A stretch of DNA of 64,000 bases from RYN-230 sp963837335 (GTDB taxonomy: Bacteria; Actinomycetota; Actinomycetes; Streptosporangiales; Streptosporangiaceae), in NCBI GenBank assembly GCA_963837335.1, contig CAWINS010000063.1, forward strand, positions 1-64,000. Direction: 5' to 3'. Of the stretch, positions 8,771-18,052 are shown in pieces (position 1 is the first letter of the stretch; the number at the start of each line of letters is the position of its first letter). The translations under genes were made by a program, and so were the position numbers. A model generated the notes under the pieces. That model was not told where the DNA came from. It did not search any database and saw only the letters and a program-made list of their open reading frames with translations.

Positions 8771-9880
8771 ATGGAATTGAGTCCGTTCCGGATTGAGCGC
8801 TTCTACGCCCAGTACGAGCACAGCACCCGGTTCATGCTCTCAAGCAGCGACTGCCAGTCGCGGACGATCGCGGAGCTTCTTGAACTCGAGCCAGACTCGC
8901 ATGAGCGGCTGCTGGAGTGCTGGTGCGGGTACACCGAGTCGCCGGGCGGCCCCGAGCTTCGCCGGGCCATCGCCTTGCTGTACGAGCGGGCCGGCGCAGC
9001 GGAGGTGGTCGTTACCTCGTGCGCCGAGGAGGGCATCTTCCTGCTCAACCACGCTCTGCTCCGCCCGGGTGATCACGTGATCGTCGAAACGCCCTGCTAT
9101 GAGTCAGCGCTGCAGGTCGCGCGCAGCACCGGCGCCCAGGTCAGTGAGTGGGAGCGCCGGTACGAAGACGGCTGGGCCCATGATCTTGACGCGCTGGCAG
9201 GCATGATCCGCCCGACGACCCGCCTGCTTTATATCAACCAGCCGCACAATCCCACTGGCACGCTGATGGCGCGGCGGGTGTTCGAGGATGTCATCGGGCT
9301 GGCCCGCGCGCACGGGCTCGTCCTGTTCAGCGACGAGGTGTACAGGGAACTCGAGTACAACCCCGCCGACCGGCTGCAGGCCGCCTGCGACATGTACGAA
9401 CGGGCCGTTTCGCTCGGCAGCATCTCCAAGAGCTACGGCCTGCCAGGGCTGCGGATCGGCTGGATCGCTACCCGCGATGCCTCCATCCGGGAGGCCGTCG
9501 GCGCGCTGAAGGACTACACAACCATCTGCGCGAGCGCCCCGAGTGAGTTCCTGACGGCGCTCGCACTCAGGAACCGCAAGGTCCTTCTCGACCGCAACCT
9601 CGCGATCGTCCGGCGCAACCTGCCCCTCCTCGATGCCTTCTTCGAACGGCACGCCGAAACCTTCCGGTGGATACGCCCGACGGCAAGCCCAATTGGATTT
9701 CCCCGCGTCACGGGCATCGATAACCTCGCCCGGTACTGTGCGCGGCTGGCCGAAATCGGCGTCCTGCTCCTCCCGGGCTCGGTCTACGATCAGCCAGACC
9801 ACGTCCGCATCGGCTTCGGTAGGGCTGACATGCGCGAGGCTTTGGAACTCCTCGAGGCAAACCTCAACGGCAGCCATTGA
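8771..9880 (+). CDS. PLP-dependent class I/II aminotransferase
   Basis: 369 residues, fold type I. Recognised: NQPHNPTG (binds PLP phosphate and substrate), LFSDEVYRELEY with the Asp that contacts the pyridine nitrogen, and the Schiff-base Lys in SISKSYGLPGLRIGW. The C-terminal Arg region VRIGFGR binds the substrate carboxylate. The N-terminal part is short compared with aspartate aminotransferases and resembles capreomycidine synthase-like or alanine-type members. It transfers an amino group between an amino acid and a 2-oxo acid; donor and acceptor are unknown. Intact frame. Confidence 0.8.
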   Translation: MELSPFRIERFYAQYEHSTRFMLSSSDCQSRTIAELLELEPDSHERLLECWCGYTESPGGPELRRAIALLYERAGAAEVVVTSCAEEGIFLLNHALLRPGDHVIVETPCYESALQVARSTGAQVSEWERRYEDGWAHDLDALAGMIRPTTRLLYINQPHNPTGTLMARRVFEDVIGLARAHGLVLFSDEVYRELEYNPADRLQAACDMYERAVSLGSISKSYGLPGLRIGWIATRDASIREAVGALKDYTTICASAPSEFLTALALRNRKVLLDRNLAIVRRNLPLLDAFFERHAETFRWIRPTASPIGFPRVTGIDNLARYCARLAEIGVLLLPGSVYDQPDHVRIGFGRADMREALELLEANLNGSH

Positions 9881-9961
9881 CGCCGCAACCACGCCGCCGC
9901 GCCCCCCTCGGAGAGCGGTACTGGAACGCCCAGCCAGCTGCCGAGTTCGTCGAAGAGCTTC

Positions 9962-10162
9962 TCAACAACCCGAAACAACCCGAAACAGCTCGTCGGCGAT
10001 CTTCGCCTGGCTCTGGCCTTCGCGGGTGCGCTGGCCGGCCTCGCTGATGATGATCTGCAATACCCCGGCCAGCGTTGGGTTCGCCCTGCTAGAGGCGATG
10101 ACCCGATGAGCGCGATCCGCCCACAGAGGCAGCACCGAGCGCAGTGGGGTCCGGGACGTCAT
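9962..10162 (-). CDS. Small hypothetical ORF or gene fragment
   Basis: 66 residues from ATG 10162. It is largely helical, with LPLWADRAHRVIASS, NPTLAGVLQIIISEAG and IADELFRVV, and a composition unlike a random antisense frame. No clear ribosome-binding site is seen and no family is recognised. It could be the end of a decayed gene in the gap between the aminotransferase and the efflux pump. Confidence 0.25.
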   Translation of the reverse strand: MTSRTPLRSVLPLWADRAHRVIASSRANPTLAGVLQIIISEAGQRTREGQSQAKIADELFRVVSGC

Positions 10163-10270
10163 CGCCGGGTGTTCGGGTTGCCTGCTGATCGAGCAACCAG
10201 CTAAGACGGCCAGCGGCGACCGCCACTCTGATACCAACGACGAAGGAGGACAGCGGGGCGACCGGGAAAG

Positions 10271-11827
10271 GTGCAGCTGGTGGGAAATGAGGGCGGCGGG
10301 CCCGGCTCGGTGCGGCTGGCTTCGGCCGCCGGCCGCTGGGTGCTGGCGGTGGCGGTGCTGGGCGAGGGGATGGTGCTGCTGGAGGCGACCGTCGTCAACG
10401 TGGCGTTGCCGTCGATCGGCCGTGATTTGCACGCGGACGTCGCGGGGCTGCAGTGGACGCTGGACGGTTACGTGCTCACGCTCGCGGCGCTTGTCCTGGC
10501 CGCCGGTTCGCTCAGCGACATCTATGGCCGGAGGCGCGTGTTCATCCTGGGGACGGCGGTCTTCGTGGCCGCCTCCGCGCTGTGCGCGGTGGCCCCGACG
10601 ATCCAGCTGCTTATTGCCGCCCGGTTCGTTCAGGGGGTTGGCGGGGCTCTTCTCACCCCTGGGAGCCTGGCCATCATCGACGCGGTCTTTCATCCCGATG
10701 ACCGCCTTCGGGCGATCGGCGCGTGGGCGGGCCTGACCGCGGTCGCGGGCGCGATCGGTCCTTCTGTCGGCGGTTACCTGACCGGCGCGGTGTCGTGGCG
10801 TGCGGTTTTCCTGGTCAACCTGCCGCTCGGGGCATTCGTCATCATCGCCGCGGCTCTCCGGGTGCCAGAAACTCGGGATCCCACGCGGGCTGGTGGCCTG
10901 GATCTGCGCGGCGCCGCGCTCGCCATGCTGGCTATCGCCGGCGCGTGCTTCGCGCTGATCCAGGCCTCGGGGGGCCTGACACCAGCAGTGATCACGGCCG
11001 CGGCGGTCAGCCTGGCCGCCGTCGGCACCTTTGCCGTCGTTGAGCCGCGCAGTGGCCACCCGATGCTCCCGCTGGAGCTGTTCCGCTCTCGCCAGTTCGC
11101 CGCCGCCAGCGTGCTCGCGCTGGTGGCTTATGCGGCGCTCGGCGGCGTGATCTTCCTGTTCGTCGCGTTCCTGCAGATCACGCTCGGGTACACGGCGTTT
11201 CAAGCGGGTGCCGCCACACTGCCGATCACCGTGCTGCTGCTGATCCTCTCCCGGCCATCAGGAGCGATCGCACAGCGCATCGGCCCGCGCATCCCGCTGG
11301 CGATCGGAGCCGTCCTGACCGGCGCGGGACTGCTGCTGATGGCACAGATCCACGTCGGGGACCGGTATCTCACTGGCGTGCTGCCCTCGCTGGTCGTATT
11401 CGGGGTCGGGCTCGCCGCGCTGATCACTCCTATCACCGCTGTGGTGCTGGCCAGCGTCGGCTCACGGCACGCCGGGATCGCGTCCGCCGTTAACAACGCG
11501 TTCTCGCGCCTCGGCCAGATGATCGCAGTCGCGGCTCTCCCCCTCGCCGCGGGGCTTTCCGGCGCCGCCTTCGAAAACCCGGCCAGCATGGCAGCCGGCT
11601 TCCCGGTCGCCATGACCATTGCCGCCGGAACGTCCCTCGCGGCCGCGCTGCTCGCCTGGACCACCATCAGCGATAACGCGCTGAGCCGGCCCGGTGCCGA
11701 CAACGAACCAGGAACGAAGGATCTCCCGCCATCTCTTCAGCGACACTGCGCGGTGGCCGGAACCCCGCTCGCCGGGTCTCCCAGCCCGCGGCCCAGTTCC
11801 CGCCCGCCGACGGCCCAGGAGTCGTGA
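10271..11827 (+). CDS. MFS transporter, DHA2 (EmrB/QacA-like) 14-TM drug efflux
   Basis: 518 residues. Typical of proton-driven drug:H+ antiporter 2 pumps: first helix with EATVVNVALPSIGRDL, then WTLDGYVLTLAAL, the cytoplasmic loop motif GSLSDIYGRRRVF, the helix-4 RFVQGVGGALLTPG, and the motif-C region GAIGPSVGGYLTGAVSWR. About 14 hydrophobic helices are countable. The C-terminal 45 residues are hydrophilic and Pro/Ser-rich. The start is GTG 10271, with GGGAAAG upstream. No adjacent TetR/MarR regulator, so its inducer is unknown. Exports small toxic compounds across the inner membrane. Confidence 0.85.
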   Translation: MQLVGNEGGGPGSVRLASAAGRWVLAVAVLGEGMVLLEATVVNVALPSIGRDLHADVAGLQWTLDGYVLTLAALVLAAGSLSDIYGRRRVFILGTAVFVAASALCAVAPTIQLLIAARFVQGVGGALLTPGSLAIIDAVFHPDDRLRAIGAWAGLTAVAGAIGPSVGGYLTGAVSWRAVFLVNLPLGAFVIIAAALRVPETRDPTRAGGLDLRGAALAMLAIAGACFALIQASGGLTPAVITAAAVSLAAVGTFAVVEPRSGHPMLPLELFRSRQFAAASVLALVAYAALGGVIFLFVAFLQITLGYTAFQAGAATLPITVLLLILSRPSGAIAQRIGPRIPLAIGAVLTGAGLLLMAQIHVGDRYLTGVLPSLVVFGVGLAALITPITAVVLASVGSRHAGIASAVNNAFSRLGQMIAVAALPLAAGLSGAAFENPASMAAGFPVAMTIAAGTSLAAALLAWTTISDNALSRPGADNEPGTKDLPPSLQRHCAVAGTPLAGSPSPRPSSRPPTAQES

Positions 11828-11875
11828 CCTTTCGATCTGAGCGGTGATCGGTGTTTGACTCCGCGGACAGTCCGG

Positions 11876-12457
11876 CTAGGCGTGCTGGGCCCGGCGGAGC
11901 TCGAAGGCGATCACGATCTCCGAGATGCCGCGGAACAGGGCGAAGAATCCGATCCAGATCAGCAGCAGCGCTCCCTGTACCGGGCGGTACTGCTGGGAGG
12001 CCCAGAAACCGAGGAAGATCTCTAGGATGCCGACCACCATACCCAGCCACCAGACGCTGTTGACCTCCCTGGTGCTGACGGAGGTGATGATGTCGAGCGT
12101 GCCCCGGAAGACAAGCAGCAGCCCCAGGATCGAGGCGAGCGTCCAGAAGGCGTTGTAGGGCTGGGCGAATGACCAGCCGGCGCCGAAGGCAAAGATGATG
12201 CCCATCAAGACGTGCAGCCAGCGCCAGCCGGGGACGACCGAGGCGATGAAGAACTCGTTGAACATGGCCGCCAGGAACAGGAAGCCCAGCAGGATGCCTA
12301 CTGTGGGGATCGAGGCCGGGGCGAACCGCAGCGCGATCCACGACAGGATGAGCCACGCGATGCCGGTCAGCAGGAATATCCACCAGGGGCCGGCCAGCCG
12401 CGCTAGCCCTGCGCGGGTCCTGGACCGGATGGCTGTGCCTTCGTCCGTGACGCTCAT
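11876..12457 (-). CDS. HdeD family (DUF308) membrane protein
   Basis: 193 residues with six predicted membrane helices arranged as three repeated hairpins. Visible features are WWIFLLTGIAWLILSW, LGFLFLAAMFNEFF, and the repeated loop pattern LVFRGTLDIITS and FALFRGISEIVIAF, which is diagnostic of HdeD. In E. coli HdeD supports acid resistance at high cell density; in actinobacteria the role is not established. GGAAAG precedes ATG 12457 on the minus strand. Convergent with the efflux pump. Confidence 0.85.
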   Translation of the reverse strand: MSVTDEGTAIRSRTRAGLARLAGPWWIFLLTGIAWLILSWIALRFAPASIPTVGILLGFLFLAAMFNEFFIASVVPGWRWLHVLMGIIFAFGAGWSFAQPYNAFWTLASILGLLLVFRGTLDIITSVSTREVNSVWWLGMVVGILEIFLGFWASQQYRPVQGALLLIWIGFFALFRGISEIVIAFELRRAQHA

Positions 12458-12937
12458 GAGCAGCTTCCTTTCCGCACGGGTGACTATTTGCGGCGCAGTG
12501 CCCCGGCAGCGGGCCTGCTTTGCCGGACTATTACCCAGTTGGGGGAAGTATGACGCCCGCCGGGGCCGCTGTCACGAAGGCGCCCAAAGCGCTTGCCTCA
12601 CTTGCATTAGGCCCGGCGGGTTGATGGCTGCTCTGGCCCGTCGGCTGGCCATTTACGACGAGGTCCCGCCGTCGTTAACCAGGCTGCATGGCTCACATTG
12701 CGAACATGGGAAATCACGGGCTGCTCACAAGAGAACGGCAGGCCAGCGGCAAGGCCAAGGTCGGGGCCGCGCAGGAAACCGTTCACGGTCGGCCTCGCCG
12801 CCTGGCTGAGCACAGGCACCCGGCCGGCGCCGATAGCGATCGCGACCAGACTGGGCGCTATGGATGGACGGGATCGCGCGCAGATGCCCAGCACCGCGGC
12901 GTACGGCATGGTAAGGCGTGACGCTGACTGACGCAGG
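12458..12937. other. 480-nt stretch without a recognisable gene
   Basis: Short frames exist on both strands (for example 12688-12931 plus and 12607-12987 minus), but none shows a known family, a plausible RBS or internal motifs. The stretch separates HdeD from truncated membrane-protein remnants and may be degraded sequence. The 5' end presumably holds the HdeD promoter. Confidence 0.4.
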
Positions 12938-13128
12938 TCATAGGTATTCCCTTTTGCGCATCCACATGAGGGTGAACCAGCCGGCAATGGGTGGGAGATA
13001 GGCGGAAAAGAGGCGCTGGACGAACACGGCGGCGGTCGCGTCGCCCTTGGCGATGCCGCCGGCGGTGAGCGCCAGGATCAGGCTGGCCTCGGCCACGCCC
13101 ATGCCTCCTCCGGCCGGGGAGGCGGAGG
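12938..13128 (-). pseudogene. C-terminal remnant of a flippase-like (UPF0104/LPG synthase TM) protein
   Basis: Minus-strand reading yields about 62 residues including PAGGGMGVAEASLILAL, FVQRLFSAYLPPIAGW and a basic end MRKREYL, then a stop. This is the conserved last part of the lysylphosphatidylglycerol synthase transmembrane/flippase-like family (the GG.GV.E motif followed by the RL...YLP...GW helix). Everything upstream is missing; at about 13128 the sequence changes to an unrelated plus-strand frame. Confidence 0.55.
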
Positions 13129-13258
13129 CTTGGGTCAGTACGCGGTCTTCGGTGCCTTCGGGGCGATCACCTTCATGGCACTGTCAGGGGTCTTGCTGGA
13201 CCGGCTGCGCGCCGCCACCCCGTCCGAGCGGCACGTCCCGCCCACCGCGACCGCCTAG
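13129..13258 (+). pseudogene. C-terminal remnant of an unidentified membrane protein
   Basis: A plus-strand frame reads GQYAVFGAFGAITFMALSGV, then LLDRLRAATPSERHV and stops at 13258. It is one hydrophobic helix followed by a basic/Pro tail, as at the end of a polytopic protein. There is no start codon or RBS. It is fused tail-to-tail with the flippase remnant, which suggests a deletion or recombination junction. Confidence 0.3.
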
Positions 13259-13330
13259 CTGCTACCTCCAGCCTTCATCGGATTGTCGCGCTCAGAGTGA
13301 TACGGGGGCACGGCCTGAGCGGGCGGGGCA

Positions 13331-14830
13331 TCATTTCCTGGCTCCGCGGTAGCCCAGGGCCGCTGCGAGCGCGAGCGCGCTGCGGGGGGTGTACGCGATG
13401 CGCCACAGCCCGCCATGCGCGGCGGCGTGCGCCTCGTCCTGCCAGGGATGCGGGTGCGCTGGGCCACCGCCGGTGTGCAGGTCATGGACGAGGAGTGCGG
13501 CCATGAGAACCTTGGTGGTGGCCGGCTCGAAGACCTCGACACCGAACCGGTGCGCGCCGGCGTAGGCCGCGGCCAGTATCTGGTTTTTCACGACCGACCT
13601 GGTGCGTGTCGGTGGGGCGACGTTCATCGACACGGCCGCGCCGGCTTCACGGGCCAGGGTGGCGCGCCAGCGGTGCAGTCGCTTGGCCAGCACATAGTTA
13701 GGTCCTTGCTGCGGCACCAGGCTGTCGTTGATACCGGGGTCAGCGCCGGGCGGGTAGGCGCGGCGGAGCAGTCGGCCCCCGGACAGCGTCCGCAGCGGCC
13801 AGCTGGCGAGTTTCATCCCGGCCGATCGGGTCGCGTAGGCGTGGACGGACTGGGCGACCGCTTCGGCCGGGACCGCGAACACGTCGGTCGGCGTCGCGAG
13901 GAATGCGAGCGCGACATCGCCGCGCTCGGCCTGCAAGCGCATGGTCAGTGCGTCAACGGCTGCGGACAGGCGGACATTGGCCGCGCCGTCAGCGTAGACG
14001 TAATTGCCCAGCACCAGCGGGCCGTTAAAGGTAGCGAGCCAGCCGGCGACGGCGGGGACATCGCTGGTCAGGTCGAGGCCGGCGCGCTCTGCGAGGTCCT
14101 CGGTCCTGCCCCCGGACTGCTGCTGGCCGGGCCTCTGCGCGGCGACGGGAACCAGGAGTGTCCCCGCGCTGCGCCGTGCGGTGTCCAGGATGCGCTCCCA
14201 GAGAGGGGGACGGGGCAGGTCAACAGCGATCACCCGGGCGCCCCAGCTCAGCAGCGGGGAAAGAGGACCCACCTCGGCGCCTGCCCCGAGCACGGCGACC
14301 GTGTGGCCAGGCAGGGGGAGCCACTCCGGGTGCGCCGCGACCGTCCGGACCGCGGCTGCGCACGACGGCTCGATCACGCCGTTGTCCACCCACGCCTCCA
14401 GCCTGCGCAGCAGGGCGCCGCCGCGTAGTCCGTCGCCGTGGTACGGCAGCGACAGGCCCTCACCGGCCTGCCCGGCACCCGACACCGTGACCGTGGTAAC
14501 CAGCCGGTCCACCGGTGCCGAGAGCAAACTGCCGAGCCCAGTCTCCTCGCCGTCGGCATGCACCACGCGCATCCGCCCGTGCATCGACTCCAGCCCGTTC
14601 CGGGCGACCGATACCGCGCCCTCCTTCGATGCCAGCCCAGCTTCGACTAGCCGGCGAAAGTGCACCATATAGCCCTTGCGCCAGTTCGTATCCCGCTCCG
14701 CATCGGCTGCCCCGGCCGGGTCGGCCTCTCGCAGCGCATCAGCAACCACCGCCCGGCCCACCGCCGACGTGCTCCTGCGCCCGTCCGCCGATGCGGGAAA
14801 GACCACCTCCACCGGCCCATCGCCGCTCAT
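13331..14830 (-). CDS. Large conserved-type protein with Rossmann-like segment, function unknown
   Basis: About 499 residues from ATG 14830 (an upstream in-frame start at 14884 is less likely). N-terminal: WRKGYMVHFRRLVEAGLASK. The middle holds a nucleotide-binding-like loop VAVLGAGAEVGPLSPLLSWG, followed by ARVIAVDLPRPPLWERIL, the shape of a Rossmann beta-alpha-beta unit with an acidic residue that would bind a ribose. Later blocks include VLGNYVYADGAANVRLS and QQGPNYVLAKRLHRWRA. The frame is intact over 1.5 kb, unlike many neighbours, so it is probably under selection. A dehydrogenase or methyltransferase-like role is possible; I do not name one. Confidence 0.6.
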   Translation of the reverse strand: MSGDGPVEVVFPASADGRRSTSAVGRAVVADALREADPAGAADAERDTNWRKGYMVHFRRLVEAGLASKEGAVSVARNGLESMHGRMRVVHADGEETGLGSLLSAPVDRLVTTVTVSGAGQAGEGLSLPYHGDGLRGGALLRRLEAWVDNGVIEPSCAAAVRTVAAHPEWLPLPGHTVAVLGAGAEVGPLSPLLSWGARVIAVDLPRPPLWERILDTARRSAGTLLVPVAAQRPGQQQSGGRTEDLAERAGLDLTSDVPAVAGWLATFNGPLVLGNYVYADGAANVRLSAAVDALTMRLQAERGDVALAFLATPTDVFAVPAEAVAQSVHAYATRSAGMKLASWPLRTLSGGRLLRRAYPPGADPGINDSLVPQQGPNYVLAKRLHRWRATLAREAGAAVSMNVAPPTRTRSVVKNQILAAAYAGAHRFGVEVFEPATTKVLMAALLVHDLHTGGGPAHPHPWQDEAHAAAHGGLWRIAYTPRSALALAAALGYRGARK

Positions 14831-15024
14831 CGCGCTCCAGTCATGGCCACGAGACAACCACGCTGAACGGCATCCCGCCACCACCGGCTGCCGCCGCGCT
14901 AGCTTCGGCTACCGATCACCGGTCCTGCCCGAAACTGGGATTAGGCGTCAGCAGGCTGAGACCGCCCGGCGGACGGTTAGTGTCGGTCCTTGACCGAGTG
15001 AACGAGCGACGATGGAGGTTCACC

Positions 15025-15889
15025 ATGGATGTCGGGATCGGCCTACCGAACGCAGTTCCGGACACGGAAGGCAGGACCCTCGTCGAACTGGGCCCGGCAG
15101 GCTGACGAGGCGGGCTTCAGCACCCTCGGCACGATCGGCCGGCTCGTGTACCCGAACTACGAGGAGCTGATCGCGCTGGCCGCGGCGGCCGCGGTCACCA
15201 GCCGGATCCGGCTGACGACGTCGATCCTGCTGGGGCCGCTGCACACGAACACCGCGCTGTTCGCCAAGCAGGCGGCCTCGCTCGACCGCATCTCCGGTGG
15301 CCGCCTGGTGCTGGGCCTGGGCATCGGCGGCCGGGAGGACGACTTCGCCGCGAGCGGGCTGACCATGGCCGGGCGGGGGCGGCGCTTCGACGAGCAGCTG
15401 GACGAGATGCGGCGCATCTGGGCGGGTGAGGAGCGGGGGGACGTCGGCCCGATTGGGCCGGCGCCGGCCCGGCCGGGCGGCCCGGAGCTGATCCTGGGCG
15501 GCGCGACGGAGGCCAGCTTCCGCCGGGTGGCCCGCGTCGCTAATGGGTGGATTATGGGCGGTGGCACCCCGGATATGTTCGCCCAGGGCGCGGCGGCCGT
15601 TGACCAGGCGTGGCAGGACGAGGGCCGGCCGGGCAAGCCGCGCAAGCTGTCGCTGGCGTACTTCGCGCTGGGCCCGGACGCCCGCACTCTGGCCGACGGC
15701 TATCTCGGCCACTACTACGCCTTCCTGGGCGACATCGCCGGCCAGATCGCGGCCGGTGCGGCGGTGAGCCCGGAGATGGTGAAGGGCTACGCCGACGCGT
15801 TCGCGGAGGCCGGCTGCGACGAGCTCATCTTCGTGCCGACCTCGTCGAGCCTGGAGCAGGTCGGGCTGCTCGCTGAGGCGGTGTCCTGA
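15025..15889 (+). CDS. LLM-class F420/flavin-dependent oxidoreductase (frameshifted)
   Basis: Luciferase-like TIM-barrel oxidoreductase, about 287 residues once joined. N-terminal MDVGIGLPNAVPDTEGRTL starts at ATG 15025, 7 nt after GGAGG. After a single-base shift near 15090-15098 the frame continues WARQADEAGFSTL, then SRIRLTTSILLGPLHTNTAL, AKQAASLDRISGGRLVLGLG and RVANGWIMGG. Members reduce or oxidise small molecules using F420 or FMN. Convergent with the aldo/keto reductase 16 nt away. Confidence 0.75.
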
Positions 15890-15905
15890 GGACAGGCGAG
15901 GCCGG

Positions 15906-16767
15906 TCAGACGAACAGTGGCACGGCCGCCGTCCGCCCGGCCAGCGCGCTCATCGCCGCGTCGTCTGGCCCCGCGGTGAACCGGCTGGCCGCGTCAAGCA
16001 CTTTCGGGAGCAGGTCCACGTCCCCCACGCTGTCGAGGAACACCCCCGGGCGGCTCATCGCCCACCACACGGCGAGATCGATGTCGTCCGCCTGCTCAAG
16101 CGGCTCGTACCAGGTCGCCCGGGTGTGCGGCCGGCCCGCCCAGGGGCGCAGCGCGATCGACTTGATGGTCTGCACCGCGACGCGCCGCTCGCGGCAGGTC
16201 TCGTACAGGGCGTTGAAGTTGCCCGCGTAGTACGGGTTCTGCATGGTGACGAAGTTGTAGGGGAGCAGCACCGAGTCGAAGTCGAACCGTTCGAGGCTGC
16301 GGCGGTGCGTCGCGGCGATCTGGCTGCCGTGGCCGGTCACCCCGATCCAGCGGATGAGGCCCTGCTCCCGGGCCTCAAGAGCGGCCTCGAGCGCCCCGCC
16401 CGGACTCAGGGCGGTGTCCCACTCGATCGGATCGGCCAGGGAGTGCAGCTGCCAGAGGTCGACGTGGTCGACGCCCATCCGGTCCAGGGACCGGTGCAGT
16501 TCCTCGCGGGCCCGGGCTGCGGTGCGCTCGTCGCCCTTGGTGGCCAGGAAGAACCGGCCCGGTTCGCGCTGCAGCCACGGCCGGATGCGCACCTCCGCCT
16601 CGCCATAGGACGAGGCCACGTCCAGGTGGTTTACTCCGTGGGCGAGCAGGAGGTCCAGGGTCTCGTCCGCGACCCGCTGGGAGACCTGCGCGAGAGCCCG
16701 CCCCTCCGAAGATCACCCGGCTGCTTTGATGCCCGGTGCGGCCGAACTCTGCCTGCTCGATGGGCAC
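15906..16767 (-). CDS. Aldo/keto reductase (frameshifted)
   Basis: NADPH-dependent aldo/keto reductase (TIM barrel). N-terminal FGRTGHQSSRVIFGGAG begins at ATG 16767. After a shift near 16690 the catalytic tetrad follows: Asp and Tyr in LDVASSYGEAE, Lys in LATKGDER and His in LWQLHSLAD. The C-terminal half carries WIGVTGHGSQ and LPYNFVTMQNP. Length about 286 residues. It reduces aldehydes or ketones; the substrate is unknown. Faces the LLM oxidoreductase tail-to-tail. Confidence 0.75.
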
Positions 16768-16974
16768 GAGACCTCCCGACGTGGCGAAAGCTGAACCTGA
16801 GACTACAGCGGATCGCGGCGGCAGGCCGGCGCGAGCGCGCCGAAGCGTATAGTCCGGATCATATGGTCAGCTGCGGCAAGAGGGCGATCGGCCAGGAATG
16901 GGATTGGCTGCCTGGCGGTGGGTAAACCGCCAGTTCACCGTGGCGCGGGCCCGGTGACATGGGAAGGGAACGGC

Positions 16975-17841
16975 GTGCCTGGCGAGCTTGACGCGCTGGC
17001 CGGCCAGCTGACCGAGCGTCTGGCCGGGTTGGGCAGCGCCCTGATCGCGTTCTCCGGCGGGGTGGACTCCTCTCTGGTCGCTGCGCTGGCCGCCCGGGCG
17101 CTCGGGGACCAAGCCCTCGCCGTCACCGCCGTCTCGCCGGCCCTCGCGTCCGGGGAGCTGGACGACGCCCGGTCGGTGGCCCGGGCCGTAGGCGTCCGGC
17201 ACGAGCTGGTCAGCACGGCCGAACTGGAGCGCGACGACTACCGGCGCAACGACCGCTTCCGCTGCTACTACTGCAAATCCGAGTTGTACGAGCGGCTGGC
17301 CGCGTTGGCCCGGCGCCGCGGTTTCGCCGCCGTGCTGTCCGGCGCCAATGCCGACGATACGGGTGACTGGCGGCCTGGGCTGCGCGCGGCGGCCGAGCAC
17401 GGTGTCCGGCATCCCCTGCTGGAGGCGTCCGTGGGGAAGGACCAGGTGCGGGCGCTGGCGCAGCACCTGGGGGTTCCGAGTGCGGACAAGCCCGCGTCGC
17501 CCTGCCTGGCATCGCGGCTGCCGTACGGCACCCCGGTCAGCGCCGATGTGCTGTCGCAGGTAGACCGGGCTGAGCTGAGCCTGAAGCAGCGCGGCTACCG
17601 CGAACTGCGGGTGCGGCATTTCGGTGATCTCGGCCGGGTGCAGCTCGGCGCGGCGGACCTGCCGCGGGCGGCTGACCCGGACGAGCATGCGGCGGTGCTG
17701 GCCTGTGTCCGGGCGGCTGGATATCAGCGTGCCGAGATCGACGAGCGGCCGTTGCGGTCCGGTTCGCTGAACCTGGACATCACTCCGGTCACCCGGCCAC
17801 GTGGGGCAGTTCGCACAGATCGGTCCCGGCGCAGGGCTTGA
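16975..17841 (+). CDS. larE: ATP-dependent sacrificial sulfur transferase LarE-like
   Basis: N-type ATP pyrophosphatase of the LarE family, which adenylates a pyridinium dicarboxylate and donates sulfur during synthesis of the nickel-pincer nucleotide cofactor. PP-loop SGGVDSS lies at residues 27-33; then FRCYYCKSELYERL, the family block SGANADDTGDWRPG, and SPCLASRLPYG, whose Cys is at the position of the sulfur-donating cysteine. GTG 16975 is chosen because GAAGGGAA precedes it. Neither larB nor larC is nearby. A NiCoT nickel/cobalt transporter lies 6 kb away. Some LarE relatives act in other sulfur transfers, so the pincer role is inferred. Confidence 0.75.
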   Translation: MPGELDALAGQLTERLAGLGSALIAFSGGVDSSLVAALAARALGDQALAVTAVSPALASGELDDARSVARAVGVRHELVSTAELERDDYRRNDRFRCYYCKSELYERLAALARRRGFAAVLSGANADDTGDWRPGLRAAAEHGVRHPLLEASVGKDQVRALAQHLGVPSADKPASPCLASRLPYGTPVSADVLSQVDRAELSLKQRGYRELRVRHFGDLGRVQLGAADLPRAADPDEHAAVLACVRAAGYQRAEIDERPLRSGSLNLDITPVTRPRGAVRTDRSRRRA

Positions 17842-18052
17842 GAGTGGCCCGGCAGAAGCAAAACGCTGAAAGCGCCAGTACCCCGCTTATCCTGGGCTCA
17901 GATCACCAGCTCAAAGCAGGCCTACCAGAACCACCACCAGCAGATTCCCTAGGCGGTGCCGGTGTCGCGACTGCTCGTCTGGCCCGTTGCGGCTCGCCCA
18001 CGGGGGCGGGTAGCTTTCAAACCCGAAGCATCTCCGTGAGCCCTCATTCCGG

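Noticed and set aside
9962..11203. Long minus-strand frame of 413 codons opposite the DHA2 efflux pump
   Set aside because: It is antisense to a clear MFS gene, is Arg/Gly/His-rich without motifs, and is explained by high GC third positions. Only its last 66 codons, outside the pump gene, are kept as a weak small ORF.
12688..12931. Two overlapping plus-strand frames in the gap after HdeD
   Set aside because: No RBS, no family and conflicting frames; nothing to choose between them.
13415..14428. Plus-strand frame of 337 codons opposite the Rossmann-like protein
   Set aside because: Composition typical of an antisense shadow and no motif, while the opposite frame has coherent motifs throughout.
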